Assembly: GCA_941918925.1 (NCBI GenBank)
Contig: OW799236.1
Location: forward strand, 121,903,062-121,967,061
Length of the DNA stretch: 64,000 nucleotides
Direction of reading: 5' to 3'
From: Phyto melanocephala
Lineage: Eukaryota > Arthropoda > Insecta > Diptera > Rhinophoridae
Position numbers and translations under genes: made by a program. The notes under the pieces were generated by a model that was given only the letters and a program-made list of their open reading frames with translations, was not told the origin of the DNA and made no database searches. Positions 45,801 through 57,397 of the stretch are shown in pieces (position 1 is the stretch's first letter; the number at the start of each line of letters is the position of its first letter).

Positions 45801-46139
45801 TGTGTAGTCTATGTCTAGACTATGTCTAGACTATGTGTAGTCTATGTCTAGACTATGTCTAGACTATGTGTAGTCTATGTCTAGACTATGTCTAGACTAT
45901 GTCTAGTCTATGTCTAGTCTATGTCTAGTCTATGTCTAGTCTATGTCTATGTCTAGACTATGTCTAGTCTATGTCTAAACTATGTCTAGTCTATGTCTAT
46001 GTCTAGTCTATGTATAGTCTATGTCTAGTCTATATCTATGTCTAGTCTATGTCTATGTCTAGTCTATGCCTAGTCTATGTCTAGTCTATGTCTAGTTTTT
46101 ATCTAGTCTATGTCTAGTCTAGTCTAGTCTAGTCTAGTC
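42833..46139. repeat. TCTAG/TCTATG satellite, left block
   Basis: Built from the pentamer TCTAG and the hexamer TCTATG, often alternating as the 11-mer TCTATGTCTAG (regular at about 42950-43150 and 43310-43390). Hexamer-only domains of TC[C/A/T]ATG or TTCATG type occur at about 43439-43482, 43673-44084, 44285-44562 and 44815-45375. These give spurious open frames of alternating Met-Ser, Met-Asp or Val-His on both strands. No coding function is supported. Confidence 0.9.
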
Positions 46140-47105
46140 TATATATAGGTTTGTCATTCCGTGTGAAATTTCTACACATAGTCACATAGTCTAGTAGACT
46201 ATGTCTAGTCTATGTCTATGTCTAGTCTAGTCTAGTCTAGTCTAGTCTAGTCTAGTCTAGTCTAGTCTAGTCCAGTCTAGTCTAGTCTAGTCTAGTCTAG
46301 TCTAGTCTAGTCTAGTCTAGTCTAGTCTAGTCTAGTCCAGTCTAGTCTAGTCTAGTCTAGTCTAGTCTAGTATATATTATCTGAAAGCTTATGAATAGGG
46401 GAGTCGATTAAGCTCTGTCAGTATGTCCGTCTGACCGTGTGTATGTTGAAATCAACTTTTTAAAGCCCCCCGATATCGCCTGGACCCGGGTGGGGTATTA
46501 AAATATCAGGAATATTCGGGAGTAGATCGGTACTGAAAATCACAAACAGATATGAGCAAAAAACCACGACCACCCCGATTTTTTTTTCACAAAAACAACA
46601 TTACAACAACAACATACATACATACAAACATGTATACTGCTTAGAGTAAACATGGCATCGAATCCCAGCTAAGCCAGTCTAGTCTAGTCTAGTCTAGTCT
46701 AGTCTAGTCTAGTCTAGTCTAGTCTAGTCTAGTCTAGTCTAGTCTAGTCTAGTCTAGTCTATGTCTAGTCTAGTCTAGTCTAGTCTAGTCTAGTCTAGTC
46801 TAGTCTAGTCTAGTCTATGTCTAGTCTAGTCTAGTCTAGTCTTGTCTAGTCTACTCTAGTCTAGTCTAGTCTAGTCTATGTCTAGTCTAGTCTAGTCTAG
46901 TCTAGTCTAGTCTAGTCTATGTCTAGACTATGTCTAGTCGATGTCTATGTCTACTCTATGTCTATGTCTACTCTATGTCTATGTCTAGTCTATGTCTATG
47001 TGTAGTCTATGTCTAGACTATGTCTAGACTATGTGTAGTCTATGTCTAGACTATGTCTAGACTATGTGTAGTCTATGTCTAGACTATGTCTAGACTATGT
47101 CTAGT
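45431..47105. repeat. 171-bp higher-order repeat within the satellite
   Basis: A unit starting TAGTCGATGTCTATGTCTAC and containing TCTATGTGTAG and TCTAGACTATG variants in fixed order occurs at 45431, 45737 and 46935 (spacings 306 and 1198 bp), and inverted in the right arm. Confidence 0.75.
46140..46676 (+). mobile_element. DINE-1-like 5' half interrupted by TCTAG satellite
   Basis: 46140-46176 (TATATAGGTTTGTCATTCCG through TTTCTACA) and 46371-46676 (TATATTATCTGAAAGCTTAT through CCCAGCTAAGCC) are consecutive parts of one element, separated by 190 bp of mostly pure (TCTAG)n. The 24 bp that normally join them are missing. It ends at the point where normal copies enter their A/T core. Confidence 0.85.
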
Positions 47106-47329
47106 CTAGTCTAGTCTAGTCTAGTCTAGTCTAGTCTAGTCTAGTCTAGTCTAGTCTAGTCTAGTCTAGTCTAGTCTAGTCTAGTCTAGTCTAGTCTAGT
47201 CTATGTCTAGTCTAGTCTAGTCTAGTCTAGTCTAGTCTAGTCTATGTCTAGTCTAGTCTATGTCTAGTCTAGTCTAGTCTAGTCTAGTCTAGTCTATGTC
47301 TAGTCTAGTCTAGTCTAGACTAGACTAGA
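46677..47329. repeat. TCTAG satellite spacer between inverted arms
   Basis: Long near-pure (TCTAG)n tracts with occasional TATG insertions and one higher-order unit. Orientation flips at a TCTAGA at 47314-47319, after which the sequence reads CTAGA and is the complement of the left arm. Confidence 0.85.
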
Positions 47330-47857
47330 CTGGCTTAGCTGGGATTCGATGCCATGTTTACTCTAAGCAGTATACATGTTTGTATGTATGTATGTTGTTG
47401 TTGTAATGTTGTTTTTGTGAAAAAAAAATCGGGGTGGTCGTGGTTTTTTGCTCATATCTGTTTGTGATTTTCAGTACCGATCTACTCCCGAATATTCCTG
47501 ATATTTTAATACCCCACCCGGGTCCAGGCGATATCGGGGGGCTTTAAAAAGTTGATTTCAACATACACACGGTCAGACGGACATACTGACAGAGCTTAAT
47601 CGACTCCCCTATTCATAAGCTTTCAGATAATATATACTAGACTAGACTAGACTAGACTAGACTAGACTGGACTAGACTAGACTAGACTAGACTAGACTAG
47701 ACTAGACTAGACTAGACTAGACTAGACTAGACTGGACTAGACTAGACTAGACTAGACTAGACTAGACTAGACTAGACATAGACATAGACTAGACATAGTC
47801 TACTAGACTATGTGACTATGTGTAGAAATTTCACACGGAATGACAAACCTATATATA
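47330..47857 (-). mobile_element. DINE-1-like 5' half, inverted duplicate
   Basis: 47330-47637 and 47821-47857 are the reverse complement of 46371-46676 and 46140-46176, again separated by pure satellite (CTAGA)n. The left interval is 10 bp (two pentamers) longer. Confidence 0.9.
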
Positions 47858-49039
47858 GACTAGACTAGACTAGACTAGACTAGACATAGACTAGATAAAA
47901 ACTAGACATAGACTAGACATAGACTAGGCATAGACTAGACATAGACATAGACTAGACATAGATATAGACTAGACATAGACTATACATAGACTAGACATAG
48001 ACATAGACTAGACATAGTTTAGACATAGACTAGACATAGTCTAGACATAGACATAGACTAGACATAGACTAGACATAGACTAGACATAGACTAGACATAG
48101 TCTAGACATAGTCTAGACATAGACTACACATAGTCTAGACATAGTCTAGACATAGACTACACATAGTCTAGACATAGTCTAGACATAGACTACACATAGA
48201 CATAGACTAGACATAGACATAGAGTAGACATAGACATAGAGTAGACATAGACATCGACTAGACATAGTCTAGACATAGACATAGACTAGACATAGTCATA
48301 GACTAGACATAGTCTAGACATAGACTAGACATAGTCTAGACATAGACTAGACATAGTCTAGACATAGACATAGACTAGACATAGACTAGACATAGACTAG
48401 ACATAGTCTAGACATAGTCTAGACATAGACTACACATAGTCTAGACATAGTCTAGACATAGACTACACATAGTCTAGACATAGTCTAGACATAGACTACA
48501 CATAGACATAGACTAGACATAGACATAGAGTAGACATAGACATAGAGTAGACATAGACATCGACTAGACATAGACATAGACTAGACATAGACATAGACTA
48601 GATATAGTCTAGACATAGTCTACACATAGACATAGACATCGACATTGACATGAACATTGACATGGACATGGACATTGACATGGACATTGACATGGACATT
48701 GACATGGACATTGACATGGACATAGACATGGACATTGACATGGACATAGACATGGACATTGACATGGACATTGACATGGACATGAACATTGACATGGACA
48801 TGGACATTGACATGAACATTGACATGAACATTGACATGGACATAGACATGGACATTGACATGGGCATGGACATTGACATGGACATGGACATGAACATGGA
48901 CATGGACATGGACATGAACATGAACATTGACATTGACATTGACATGAACATTGGCATTGACATGGACATTGACATGGACATGGACATTGACTTGGACATA
49001 GACATAGACATAGACATGGACATGACTAGACTTAGCTTA
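47858..49039. repeat. TCTAG/TCTATG satellite, right block (inverted)
   Basis: Reverse complement of 44967-46137, including the hexamer domain (48636-49025 against 44973-45365). The 141-codon open translation of 44974-45399 is reproduced exactly on the minus strand of 48598-49023. Symmetry stops at 49030/44967. Confidence 0.9.
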
Positions 49040-49433
49040 GCTTAGCTGGGATTCGATGCCATGTTTACTCTAAGCAGTATACATGTTTGTATGTATGTAT
49101 GTTGTTGTTGTAATGTTGTTTTTGTGAAAAAAAAATCGGGGTGGTCGTGGTTTTTTGCTCATATCTGTTTGTGATTTTCAGTACCGATCTACTCCCGAAT
49201 ATTCCTGATATTTTAATACCCCACCCGGGTCCAGGCGATATCGGGGGGCTTTAAAAAGTTGATTTCAACATACACACGGTCAGACGGACATACTGACAGA
49301 GCTTAATCGACTCCCCTATTCATAAGCTTTCAGATAATATATACTTTATGGGGTCGGAAATGAAAATTGTAGAAATATCACACGGAATGACAAACCTATA
49401 TATACCCTTTTTCACTGTGTGAAGGGTATAAAA
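49040..49433 (-). mobile_element. DINE-1-like 5' half, right boundary of the satellite
   Basis: On the minus strand it runs intact from the TATACCCTTCACACAGTG end (49433) to CCCAGCTAAGC, where it meets satellite. It is almost identical to 47330-47637 (same ACCCGGGTCCAGGCGATATC variant) but keeps the 24 bp lost there. It is the uninterrupted version of the duplicated half-element. Confidence 0.9.
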
Positions 49434-52400
49434 ACGAATTGATTCAGCAGCTTTTAATTGTCGTTATTAAGAATTTTATTCAAAAATGAAGTCTACTTTT
49501 ATTTTGCTGTTTAAGAAAAAAAAAACAGAAAATGTGTTTTTTATGTTTTTGTTAGGACTTTTTGACATACCCTCGTATTTTTAAATACCCATCAGATTTT
49601 AAACTTAAAAATTAAAAAAAATGCTTTACGTTTTTTTTAGTATTTTTATTAGAATGATTGTGTTACTTTTTATTTTATAATGAAGTACTTTTAAAATATT
49701 TTAAAAAGAAATGTTAAAACACTTTTTATCTGAACATCGGTGTTTTCATCCAAAAAAAATTTTTAAATTCTGAACCATTTTTATAAGATCTTTCGTTAAC
49801 TGAAATTAGTTTAAAAATTTTTTTCATAAAAAAAATACAATTAATTTCCAATTTTATTAAAATAGCCTATGGTAACCCTGAACTCTACACCACTGATTAG
49901 TTGTTGTACTTACACCCTGTGCTCCATGTACAATATGTTGTGCTGTGCATAGTGCAATCAAGAAACTCATACTCATACTTTGTCAATAAATAAAGTTTTC
50001 GAACAGGTTTAAAAGGAAATTGAGACATCAAATGCTATTGCTACTTTACGAGATCCATCTAAAATTAATATAAAAACGCTCTTAAAGTGTAACATGGTAG
50101 ATGGCAACGAAATCATAAGACCTGATCATTAACATGCGGTTTATTGAGTATCAATTGATATAATTTATATTAGAAAATGTGTTGTTGTTGTTATATTTTT
50201 CAACGTTGCACAGAGTCGAAACAAACTTTACTTACATGAGCTTTTGTTATGTGAGGAATGTGAAAAATGTTTTGCAACTTTAATGTGGAATGTGTGTGAG
50301 ATATGGCGAACAGGAGTCATTGCAAAAAGGGAGAGAGAGAAAAAGGGAAAGTTAAATAAGCTACAGAATTTATTTATTTGTGTTTAAAAAAAAAGTTGCA
50401 GACATTTTCAATAGGATTGAGATTTTTTTTTTAGAGAATATTTTTCTCGCTTACACTTTTTATATACGGAAAATTTTTAAAAGTTGTATTAACATACTTC
50501 TATAATATTATGCAAAATAAACCAATAAACGTAAAATCGGTAATGTAAGTTTAAATTTTTAAATCAATTTCTTTTATATTTGTAATTAGCCTCGCTGTGA
50601 ATTTAAAATGTATAATTGAGATCATATGCATATTAAGCGATGACTAATTTAAATAATTTATAAAAGAAAGTGTCTGATTTTAAAATGATTTAATATTTAA
50701 TATTAATTAAAATATTCTCTTACACTGTTACTATTGCTTTTATTGATGTTGTTGTATTAGAAAATTTAACCCATGACTCGCGTGGGTTTTTTTTTAACTA
50801 AAAGTTTATAATAATATATAAATACTTTAGATGTGGAAGTAGTTTGAAATGTTCTATTCGTAAAAAAATATTTTACAATCTCCTACACACCCTAATGGGT
50901 TAAGATCAATATTAGCATTTAATTTTTTTAATTAAAAAAAAACTGCATTAAAGTGAAGTGAATAATTGAGTCCAATAAAAAGTTGTTTACTTATTTAGAC
51001 ATACTTACATGTAATTAGTAACATGTTTATTAATTACATTAATTCGATCGTTTCGATTTAACAGATATGTAAAACAAAGAAATGATGATGAAAGGTAATG
51101 ATCAGGACTTAAATTGTCATGCAAATGCATATTTGCATGCAGTAACTCAAAACCACTTTTGCCCAACTAATTTTCAGAATCAGTGAATTTGCAACAAAAT
51201 GGCATCGATCTGTTTCTGCATATTTTATTATTGTTACCTTTTTTTGTATTATCTTTCAATTTTTAAATTTTATTTGCTGAACAAATTCTTTCCCTCAAAA
51301 AACCTAACGTCATATCCTCTTCACAGTCTTCTTCATCTCCTAAAGAGCTAAAAATGTTCAGAAAGCATTTTGCTATTTTGTTTTGTTTTTAAGATGTTGC
51401 CAAGTTGAATTTAAATAGCCAGTAGCGTACTTTTAAAATTGCAGCTGTCCGTTACAATTTGGAGCAATTGTAGGCTGCAGGAGATTCAAAATTTCTAAAA
51501 GAACAAAGATTTTTTGCCTTTCTAACCACAAGAAATTTAACTTTAGAATTTTGGTAGTTTTTGTGACATTTTTCACGAAAAACTTTAGATTAGATCATGC
51601 TAAATCAGCAGCACGCACTAAACTAAACCTGTGCAATCATTTACGGGGATATCCCTTTTTATGAAAACGATTTAGATAACCGACAAATTTGTTTACGTTA
51701 TAAGGCTTTCTCACTGTGTTCACGCTACAGAGTAGTCAGTGTAAAAAAAATTATGTTCATCTTATCCGGTGTTCATGCAAGGCAGTGTTTTTGTTACCGC
51801 GAGTCTACTGTATTTTAAAAATTTTATTTATTTGAATTTTTTGACTATTATAAAGCGTTAATAGCGGACTTTTAAACAAAACCATTTTAAGCAAAGTACA
51901 TTAAATAACATCTTGATGGATTCGTTGATCGTTAAAATTGCCGCATTACAGGTTGAAAGAACACACTTGTGATTGTCGAAAAACAAATGCCTTGACATTT
52001 TGACTTGATTTTAGATCGAATGCATGACTGGATAATACTTTTTCAATGAATGAATATTAATCGAATTATTTATATTTATTTTGAACTCGATCTTTAAACA
52101 TAATAATTGTTGTTTTTGCTTAAATTAAATGATACTTGGTTTTAACAATACCGTTTCATATGCCATACAGTCCATTAAACAATAATACAATTACTGAATT
52201 GCAAATTTACTGTTCGTGTACTCTTTTGTTTTCGTGATCGAAATAAGTCCCCTAGATTATATGATTTAACACCATTGGGTTTCTGTTTACGGGATTTTTT
52301 TAAAGCTTTGAAGCAAAAAACTAAACACTGCATAAGTGAAATTTTGCCACATTTTTGTTATAAAACGAACACTTTTAGTAAATTTTGTATAAATCAAAAA

Positions 52401-52479
52401 TTTGTCTTAAATATTAAACAAGACCAAATTTTTTTCAAATCAAAAGTCAATTTATTGTAAGTTTTTAAAAAACAGAAAA
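49434..52479. other. Gene-free AT-rich DNA
   Basis: A GA-rich tract at 50329-50350. No repeat family, RNA gene or exon recognised. Confidence 0.5.
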
Positions 52480-53069
52480 TCTATATGAATCTGTATATAT
52501 AAAAGTTAAACTCTGTGTGTGTGTGTGTGTGTTAGCTATAGACTCCGAAACTGTAAAACCGATCGGACTCGAACTTTGGCCAGTTGTTGTACTCATTCCA
52601 GAGAGTGTTTGTGGGTGGTAAAAAGTGGGCGGGGTCACGCCCATAAACAATTTATAATTTTGAGGTACTTGCCATGGACCGATTTTTCTGAAACTTTGCT
52701 TACGTATTGAGCTGTCATGACTTTACAATTTCGTGATTAGAGAAGTGGGCATAAAAAGAAGTTATCATTTTTAGCTACTTGCACTAGATCGATTTTTCTA
52801 AAAATTTTGCATACATATTGAGCTGTCATGATTATATAATTTCGTGGGCTTGGCAGGTCCAAGCCCATAAAAAAGTTATAATTTTGAGGTACTTGCACTA
52901 GACCGATTTTTTACAAACTTTGAACACATATTGAGCTGTCATGACTCATGACTTTCGTGATTAGAAAAGTGGGCCCATAAAAAAAGTTATACTTTCTAGC
53001 TTCTTGTACTTGATATTTAATTAAAATTCAGAATGTTTTTTTATTCATTAAGGGGCCAGGATTGACTAG
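52480..53069 (+). mobile_element. Non-autonomous Helitron, copy 3
   Basis: Begins TCTATATGAATCTGTATATA preceded by A. It has the TG microsatellite and the CCGAAACTGTAAAACCGATC block, then about four tandem units with CATATTGAGCTGTCATGA. It ends ATTAAGGGGCCAGGATTGACTAG. The 3' hairpin is partly lost and the base after CTAG is A rather than T, so the end is somewhat decayed. Confidence 0.75.
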
Positions 53070-53900
53070 AATATTTCAAAATGCAATTAAAAAAATTTTT
53101 CTGCAAATTTTTGAATAAAAAGAAAAAAAATTTCGTGAATATTTTAAAAATTTAAAATCATAATATTCCATAAAATCCTAGTTAATTGAAAATATTCCAT
53201 AAAACTGAAATTTTTCATAAATATTCTATGGAACAAAAATTTATCGTAAATTTTTTTGGAACTGAAAATTTATTGTAAATTTGTTATAAATAATAAAATT
53301 ATCGTAAATTTGTTATAAATAATAAAATTATTGTAAATTTGTTATAAATAAAAATTTTTGTTTGAAATTTTTTATATAAAATTTTTATTTTGAAATTTGC
53401 TATACTACCGAAATTTTTCGAAAATGTTTTATTAAACGAAAATTTATCGGAAATTTTCTAAAAAATTAAAATTTATCGTAAAATTTTTCTAAACAAAACT
53501 TTATCATTAATTTGCTATAAAACCGAAATTTTCAGAAATATTCTGCAAAATGAAAATTATTTGTAAATATTCCTTTAAGCAAAAAAATGTATCTCAAAAA
53601 TTTTTTAAATAAAAATTTATTATAAATTTGCAATAAAGTGAAAATCTATTGTGAATGTTTAATAAAACAAACAAAAAATACTGATCGCAAATTATCTATA
53701 AATAAAAAATTCATCTTAAATTAGCTTTAGAAGGAAAATGTATCGTAAATTTTCTATAAATTAAAGTATTTTTGTAAATATGTATCTCACAAAACGAAAA
53801 TTTAACTCAAATTTTCCACAAATCTAAGGTTTATCGTCATTTTTTTTTTTAAATAAACTATTTTTTAAAACAAAAATTTTCATACGTTTTCTATAAATCG
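53070..53900. repeat. AT minisatellite (ATCGTAAATTT-type)
   Basis: Repeated cores such as AAAATTTATCGTAAATTT and GTAAATTTGTTATAAATAAT at about 25-35 bp intervals. The best-preserved units are at 53270-53350. Confidence 0.75.
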
Positions 53901-55344
53901 AATATTTCTAAAAGAAATTTTCCTTTGCATTCTTTTACATGTCTGTATATTACTTTGAATTTTTTTCCTCCATATAATTTACATCACATTCGTTAATGTA
54001 TTCAGTTATTCACACACAAGATGTTCAATTAAATATAATCGCTTTAAAGCAGTCACAGTGAAAGGAGTCTCCTCTAAACCTAAAACCTCAATAAAGCTTT
54101 GGATTTAAACACACATGCACACATTGTCAATTACAATAATAATTTAACATTGAAATTGATGATTGTTTTCTTTAGCTACATACAAATGTATGTACGCGTT
54201 CATTTGACTGCCTAAATATGGATTAATTAATTAACTTCGAGGTAATTAAGGTGCTTAATTTACGTTTGCCACAAAAATCATCTTTTTAAACAGCCAGACA
54301 AGCAAATGAGCAAAGGCTGACTTTTGGCAGTAAAAGAAAAAGGAAAAGGTTTTTGGAAGTTGGCACGCATGAGCATTTTAAAATTTCGAGTGTTAAAATG
54401 AAACAATTTGAATTTGTAGTTGTGTTTTTTTTTCTTAATTGTAAATTTGTGAAGTTGCTTTTGGCTGTTTATATCTGTATCGTCTGGCAAGTGACTGTAG
54501 GGAAAGGCGTGTGCTGTTGTGGCTTTGGCTGTTGCTCTATTTTATTTGTATTTTATGTGTATTATTAAATGTTGGATTTTAAAGCTTTTGTTATTTTTAA
54601 AAGTGAGTTAATTACCCTTCCGGTGGTGTTTTTTATTTTTTTATTATTTTTTGTTGTTTCTGGATACCGATTTGTATTTTATACATATATTTTGTGAATT
54701 GTTTTACCGTTTGTGTGTGTGTGTATGTGTTGTTTTTTTATGTGTAGGGCTGTGAGTGTTTGTTCAAGTTTGATTTATTTTTAGTTTAGTTTGTTAACGC
54801 CTTTAGCGTTTAGTTTTGTGCGGTGATCAAATAATGGAATGTTAAAATATTGGTTTATTTATCTATTTTTTATTTTATTTTTTTTGCTAGTGGTTTTTGT
54901 CGACCACTGTATTAGCATTTTCATAATTTTTTAAAATAATTTCTTCATTTATAGAAGCACGAACATTAGAGGTGTTCAAAAGTAGGTTTTCTAAAGCTGC
55001 CGTAACACCATCTGATTTGCCATCTGAGTTGAGCTATTGAATATTAGTTTAAAGCCCTACAAAATTTGTTAGACTTGACTTAAATTTACTTGTGGGAAAT
55101 TATTCTAAATTGAAAAAAAATAAAGATCTTTTATCTGGACGTCAGTTGTTAAACTAAGACGAGAACTAAGATAACATAAGGAAATTTACTATTAAGTATT
55201 CTTATGGATTATAGGTTCTTTATTGTTATTTATTAAAATATCTTAAAATAAATAAAAAAATATTTGTTTATTTAAGTTTCGGTTTAACGAAAAGTTGTTT
55301 TAAAAAATATACGATTATTTTAGAGTTGCGAAAAGTTTGTTTTT
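53901..55344. other. Gene-free DNA
   Basis: AT-rich with a TG run at 54710-54730. Open frames around 54353-54568 lack recognisable domains. Confidence 0.4.
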
Positions 55345-55363
55345 TTGGTTAATACTAGGTATA

Positions 55364-55588
55364 TAGGTAAGGCTGGTGCAAAGTTACCCTCACACCCTCA
55401 CCCGAAGACCATTACGGTCCATTGTGACGCCTTAATATAGAAATAAAGAGAAGAATAGAATAAGAATACAAATAGTTAGAATAGAAGAGAAAGAGAAGCA
55501 GACAAGTTCAGAGTCTCTTGTTGGAATCGAACCCGCAACTCCCAAACTAGCAGACCAGCACACTACTGACTAGTCCGCCGGGACACCC
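55364..55588 (-). mobile_element. tRNA-derived SINE with target-site duplication
   Basis: On the minus strand the head reads GGGTGTCCCGGCGGACTAGT and ends with GCGGGTTCGATTCCAAC. GGTTCGATTCC (55523-55533) is a perfect RNA polymerase III B box, and a weak A box (TAGTCAGTAGTGTGCTGG) lies upstream. A CT-rich body and an unrelated tail (GGGTGAGGGTGTGAGGGTAA) follow. Flanks TTGGTTAATACTAGGTATA (55345-55363) and TTGGTTATTACTAGATATA (55589-55607) match at 17 of 19 positions, the target-site duplication expected of LINE-mobilised SINEs. It is not a tRNA gene: the acceptor stem does not close. Confidence 0.75.
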
Positions 55589-55727
55589 TTGGTTATTACT
55601 AGATATAGAAAAAATCTTAATAAATATTATATTTTAATTTAATTTATATAAGGCTATGAGTTTAATGAAATAACTACAGAATATCTTGGAAAATTTAGTT
55701 ATTCGATACTAGCCAAAAGGAATGACT

Positions 55728-55757
55728 TTTCGAAATCAGCCACGGCTTTATCATCAG
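55728..55757 (-). other. Hammerhead-like core motif
   Basis: On the minus strand CTGATGA, a partial AAAGCC/GGCT stem and TTTCGAAAA follow each other, like the cores in the foldback arms at 7.3-7.7 kb. Flanking stems I and III cannot be drawn convincingly. Confidence 0.3.
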
Positions 55758-55759
55758 CA

Positions 55760-56640
55760 CTCTCTTGATCTTGTTTTGTGTAAACATCAACTACTTAACT
55801 CAACATTTTAATGCAATTTGCTACTAAGTATTTTTCAAATTGATTTCATGCCTTTCATTTATCAATGAGTTGGAACGAAATTTAACAATATTTGATTTTT
55901 CCTGTATTCTTTCGATACATCATTGCAGTTTTCTTACAAGCATACTAGCAAAGAAACTACAGGGTTGTGCAATCATAATCTAAGAGCAACCAAAATGGTT
56001 GTCAGTTATCAGTATTATGATTACTTGAAGTATTATGTAATTACAATACATATTATGATTACGAACGAAATGGAAAGTTTTTGCTCTTTCCTAAAGCAAA
56101 TTAATGTTATTGTTATTTGCTATATTGATTGTACTAACCTTTATATACAGATGTTTTTGTTACCGATATAAATATACATTTGATCGTTTTTATTATTTCT
56201 TAAACATTTCAGACTTTTTCAATATTTTTGTATATTAATTCTTTATTTTATTTGACCTCTTTTTTTAAGTTTTATATTTAATTATATAAAACTGTTGCAT
56301 GACCTTAGGCTTAAATAATTAAATATACAATTGTTTGTATATTTTTTTCACGTGTCAAACTATTAAAATAATAAAATTTATTTAACAAAAAGAAGAACAT
56401 TTAAAAACAAAATTATTATTAAAAAAAATTATAGCTTCAGTGCTTTGGTATTGTTAATTATTTGTAATTTTAAATGCTTTTGAATACAATGTTATTTTTG
56501 CGGAAACATCATAAATACTATTTTGGTCGTCATAATTTTGTAAATCATATTATTTTTGAACGATAACCACATCGAACTTTTCATGAATAGTAAATATTAA
56601 ATGATTAAATTTAAACAAACTCTTAGTTATCGAGCCAAAA
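55760..56640. other. Gene-free AT-rich DNA
   Basis: No feature recognised. Confidence 0.4.
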
Positions 56641-57397
56641 TCTATATATAAAAATGTGAAACTTTGTCTCTCTCTGTGTGTGTTAGCTTTAGACACCGAA
56701 ACCGTAAGATCGCGATCAGACTCAAACTTTGGCAAGTTGTTATACACAATCCAGGAACAGTTTATGAGTGGTAAAAAGTGGGCGGTGCTACGCCCATAAA
56801 AAATAAGTTATAATTTTAAGCTATTTGCACTTGACCGATTTTTCTGAAACTTTGCACACATGTTGAACTCTCATAATTATAAAGTTTTGTGATTAGAAAA
56901 GTGGGCAGTGCTACACCCATAAAAAATAAGTTATAATTTTTAGCTACTTGCACTAGATAGATTTTTCTGAAACTTTGCACACACATATTGAGCTGTCATG
57001 ACTATATAATTTCGCGATTAGAAAAGTGGGCAGGGCCACGCCCATAAAAAAAGTTATAATTTTTAGCTTCTTGCACTTACCGATTTTTCTAAAACTTTGC
57101 AGTCATTTTGAGCTGTCATGACTATATAATTTCGTAATTAGAAAAGAGTTCAGTGCCACCTCTATTAAAGATAAGATATTATTTTTAGCTATTGAATTTG
57201 GAAAATCCATGCTTTTCACATTGCCAGCTTTACGTCGCATGCTTCAGAGTGGAACCACCAAAAAATGTGTTCATTTTTACAGCAAATGAAAAAACCAAAA
57301 ATATTGTATACCCACTTGCATTACAATAAAAATCATAAAATTCAGAATTCATTTTTATTCATTAAGGAGCGTAGCAACACGCGCCGGGATTGGCTGG
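56641..57397 (+). mobile_element. Non-autonomous Helitron, copy 4
   Basis: Begins TCTATATATAAAAATGTGAA after A and ends ACACGCGCCGGGATTGGCTGG before T. CTGG satisfies the CTRR rule and differs from the CTAG of the other copies. Four tandem GTGGGC..GCCCATAAAAA units are present. A 150-bp segment at about 57190-57340 has no counterpart in the other three copies. Confidence 0.85.

Larger units (their letters stand above)
44967..49030. repeat. Giant inverted repeat (two 1.7-kb arms)
   Basis: The left arm is about 44967-46690 and the right arm about 47317-49030, with a 626-bp non-palindromic spacer. Paired coordinates sum to 93997 in the outer part and 94007 in the inner part, so the only net length difference noted is 10 bp. 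The arms contain satellite plus the interrupted DINE-1-like half-element. Confidence 0.9.

Noticed and set aside
42833..49039. CRISPR-like repeat array
   Set aside because: Units are 5-12 bp in direct tandem without unique spacers; a satellite in eukaryotic DNA.
48598..49045. Open frames in the right satellite arm
   Set aside because: Exact mirror copies of the left-arm frames; satellite, not genes.
55505..55588. Possible tRNA gene
   Set aside because: A B box is present, but the acceptor stem does not pair and a tail plus target duplication fit a SINE better.
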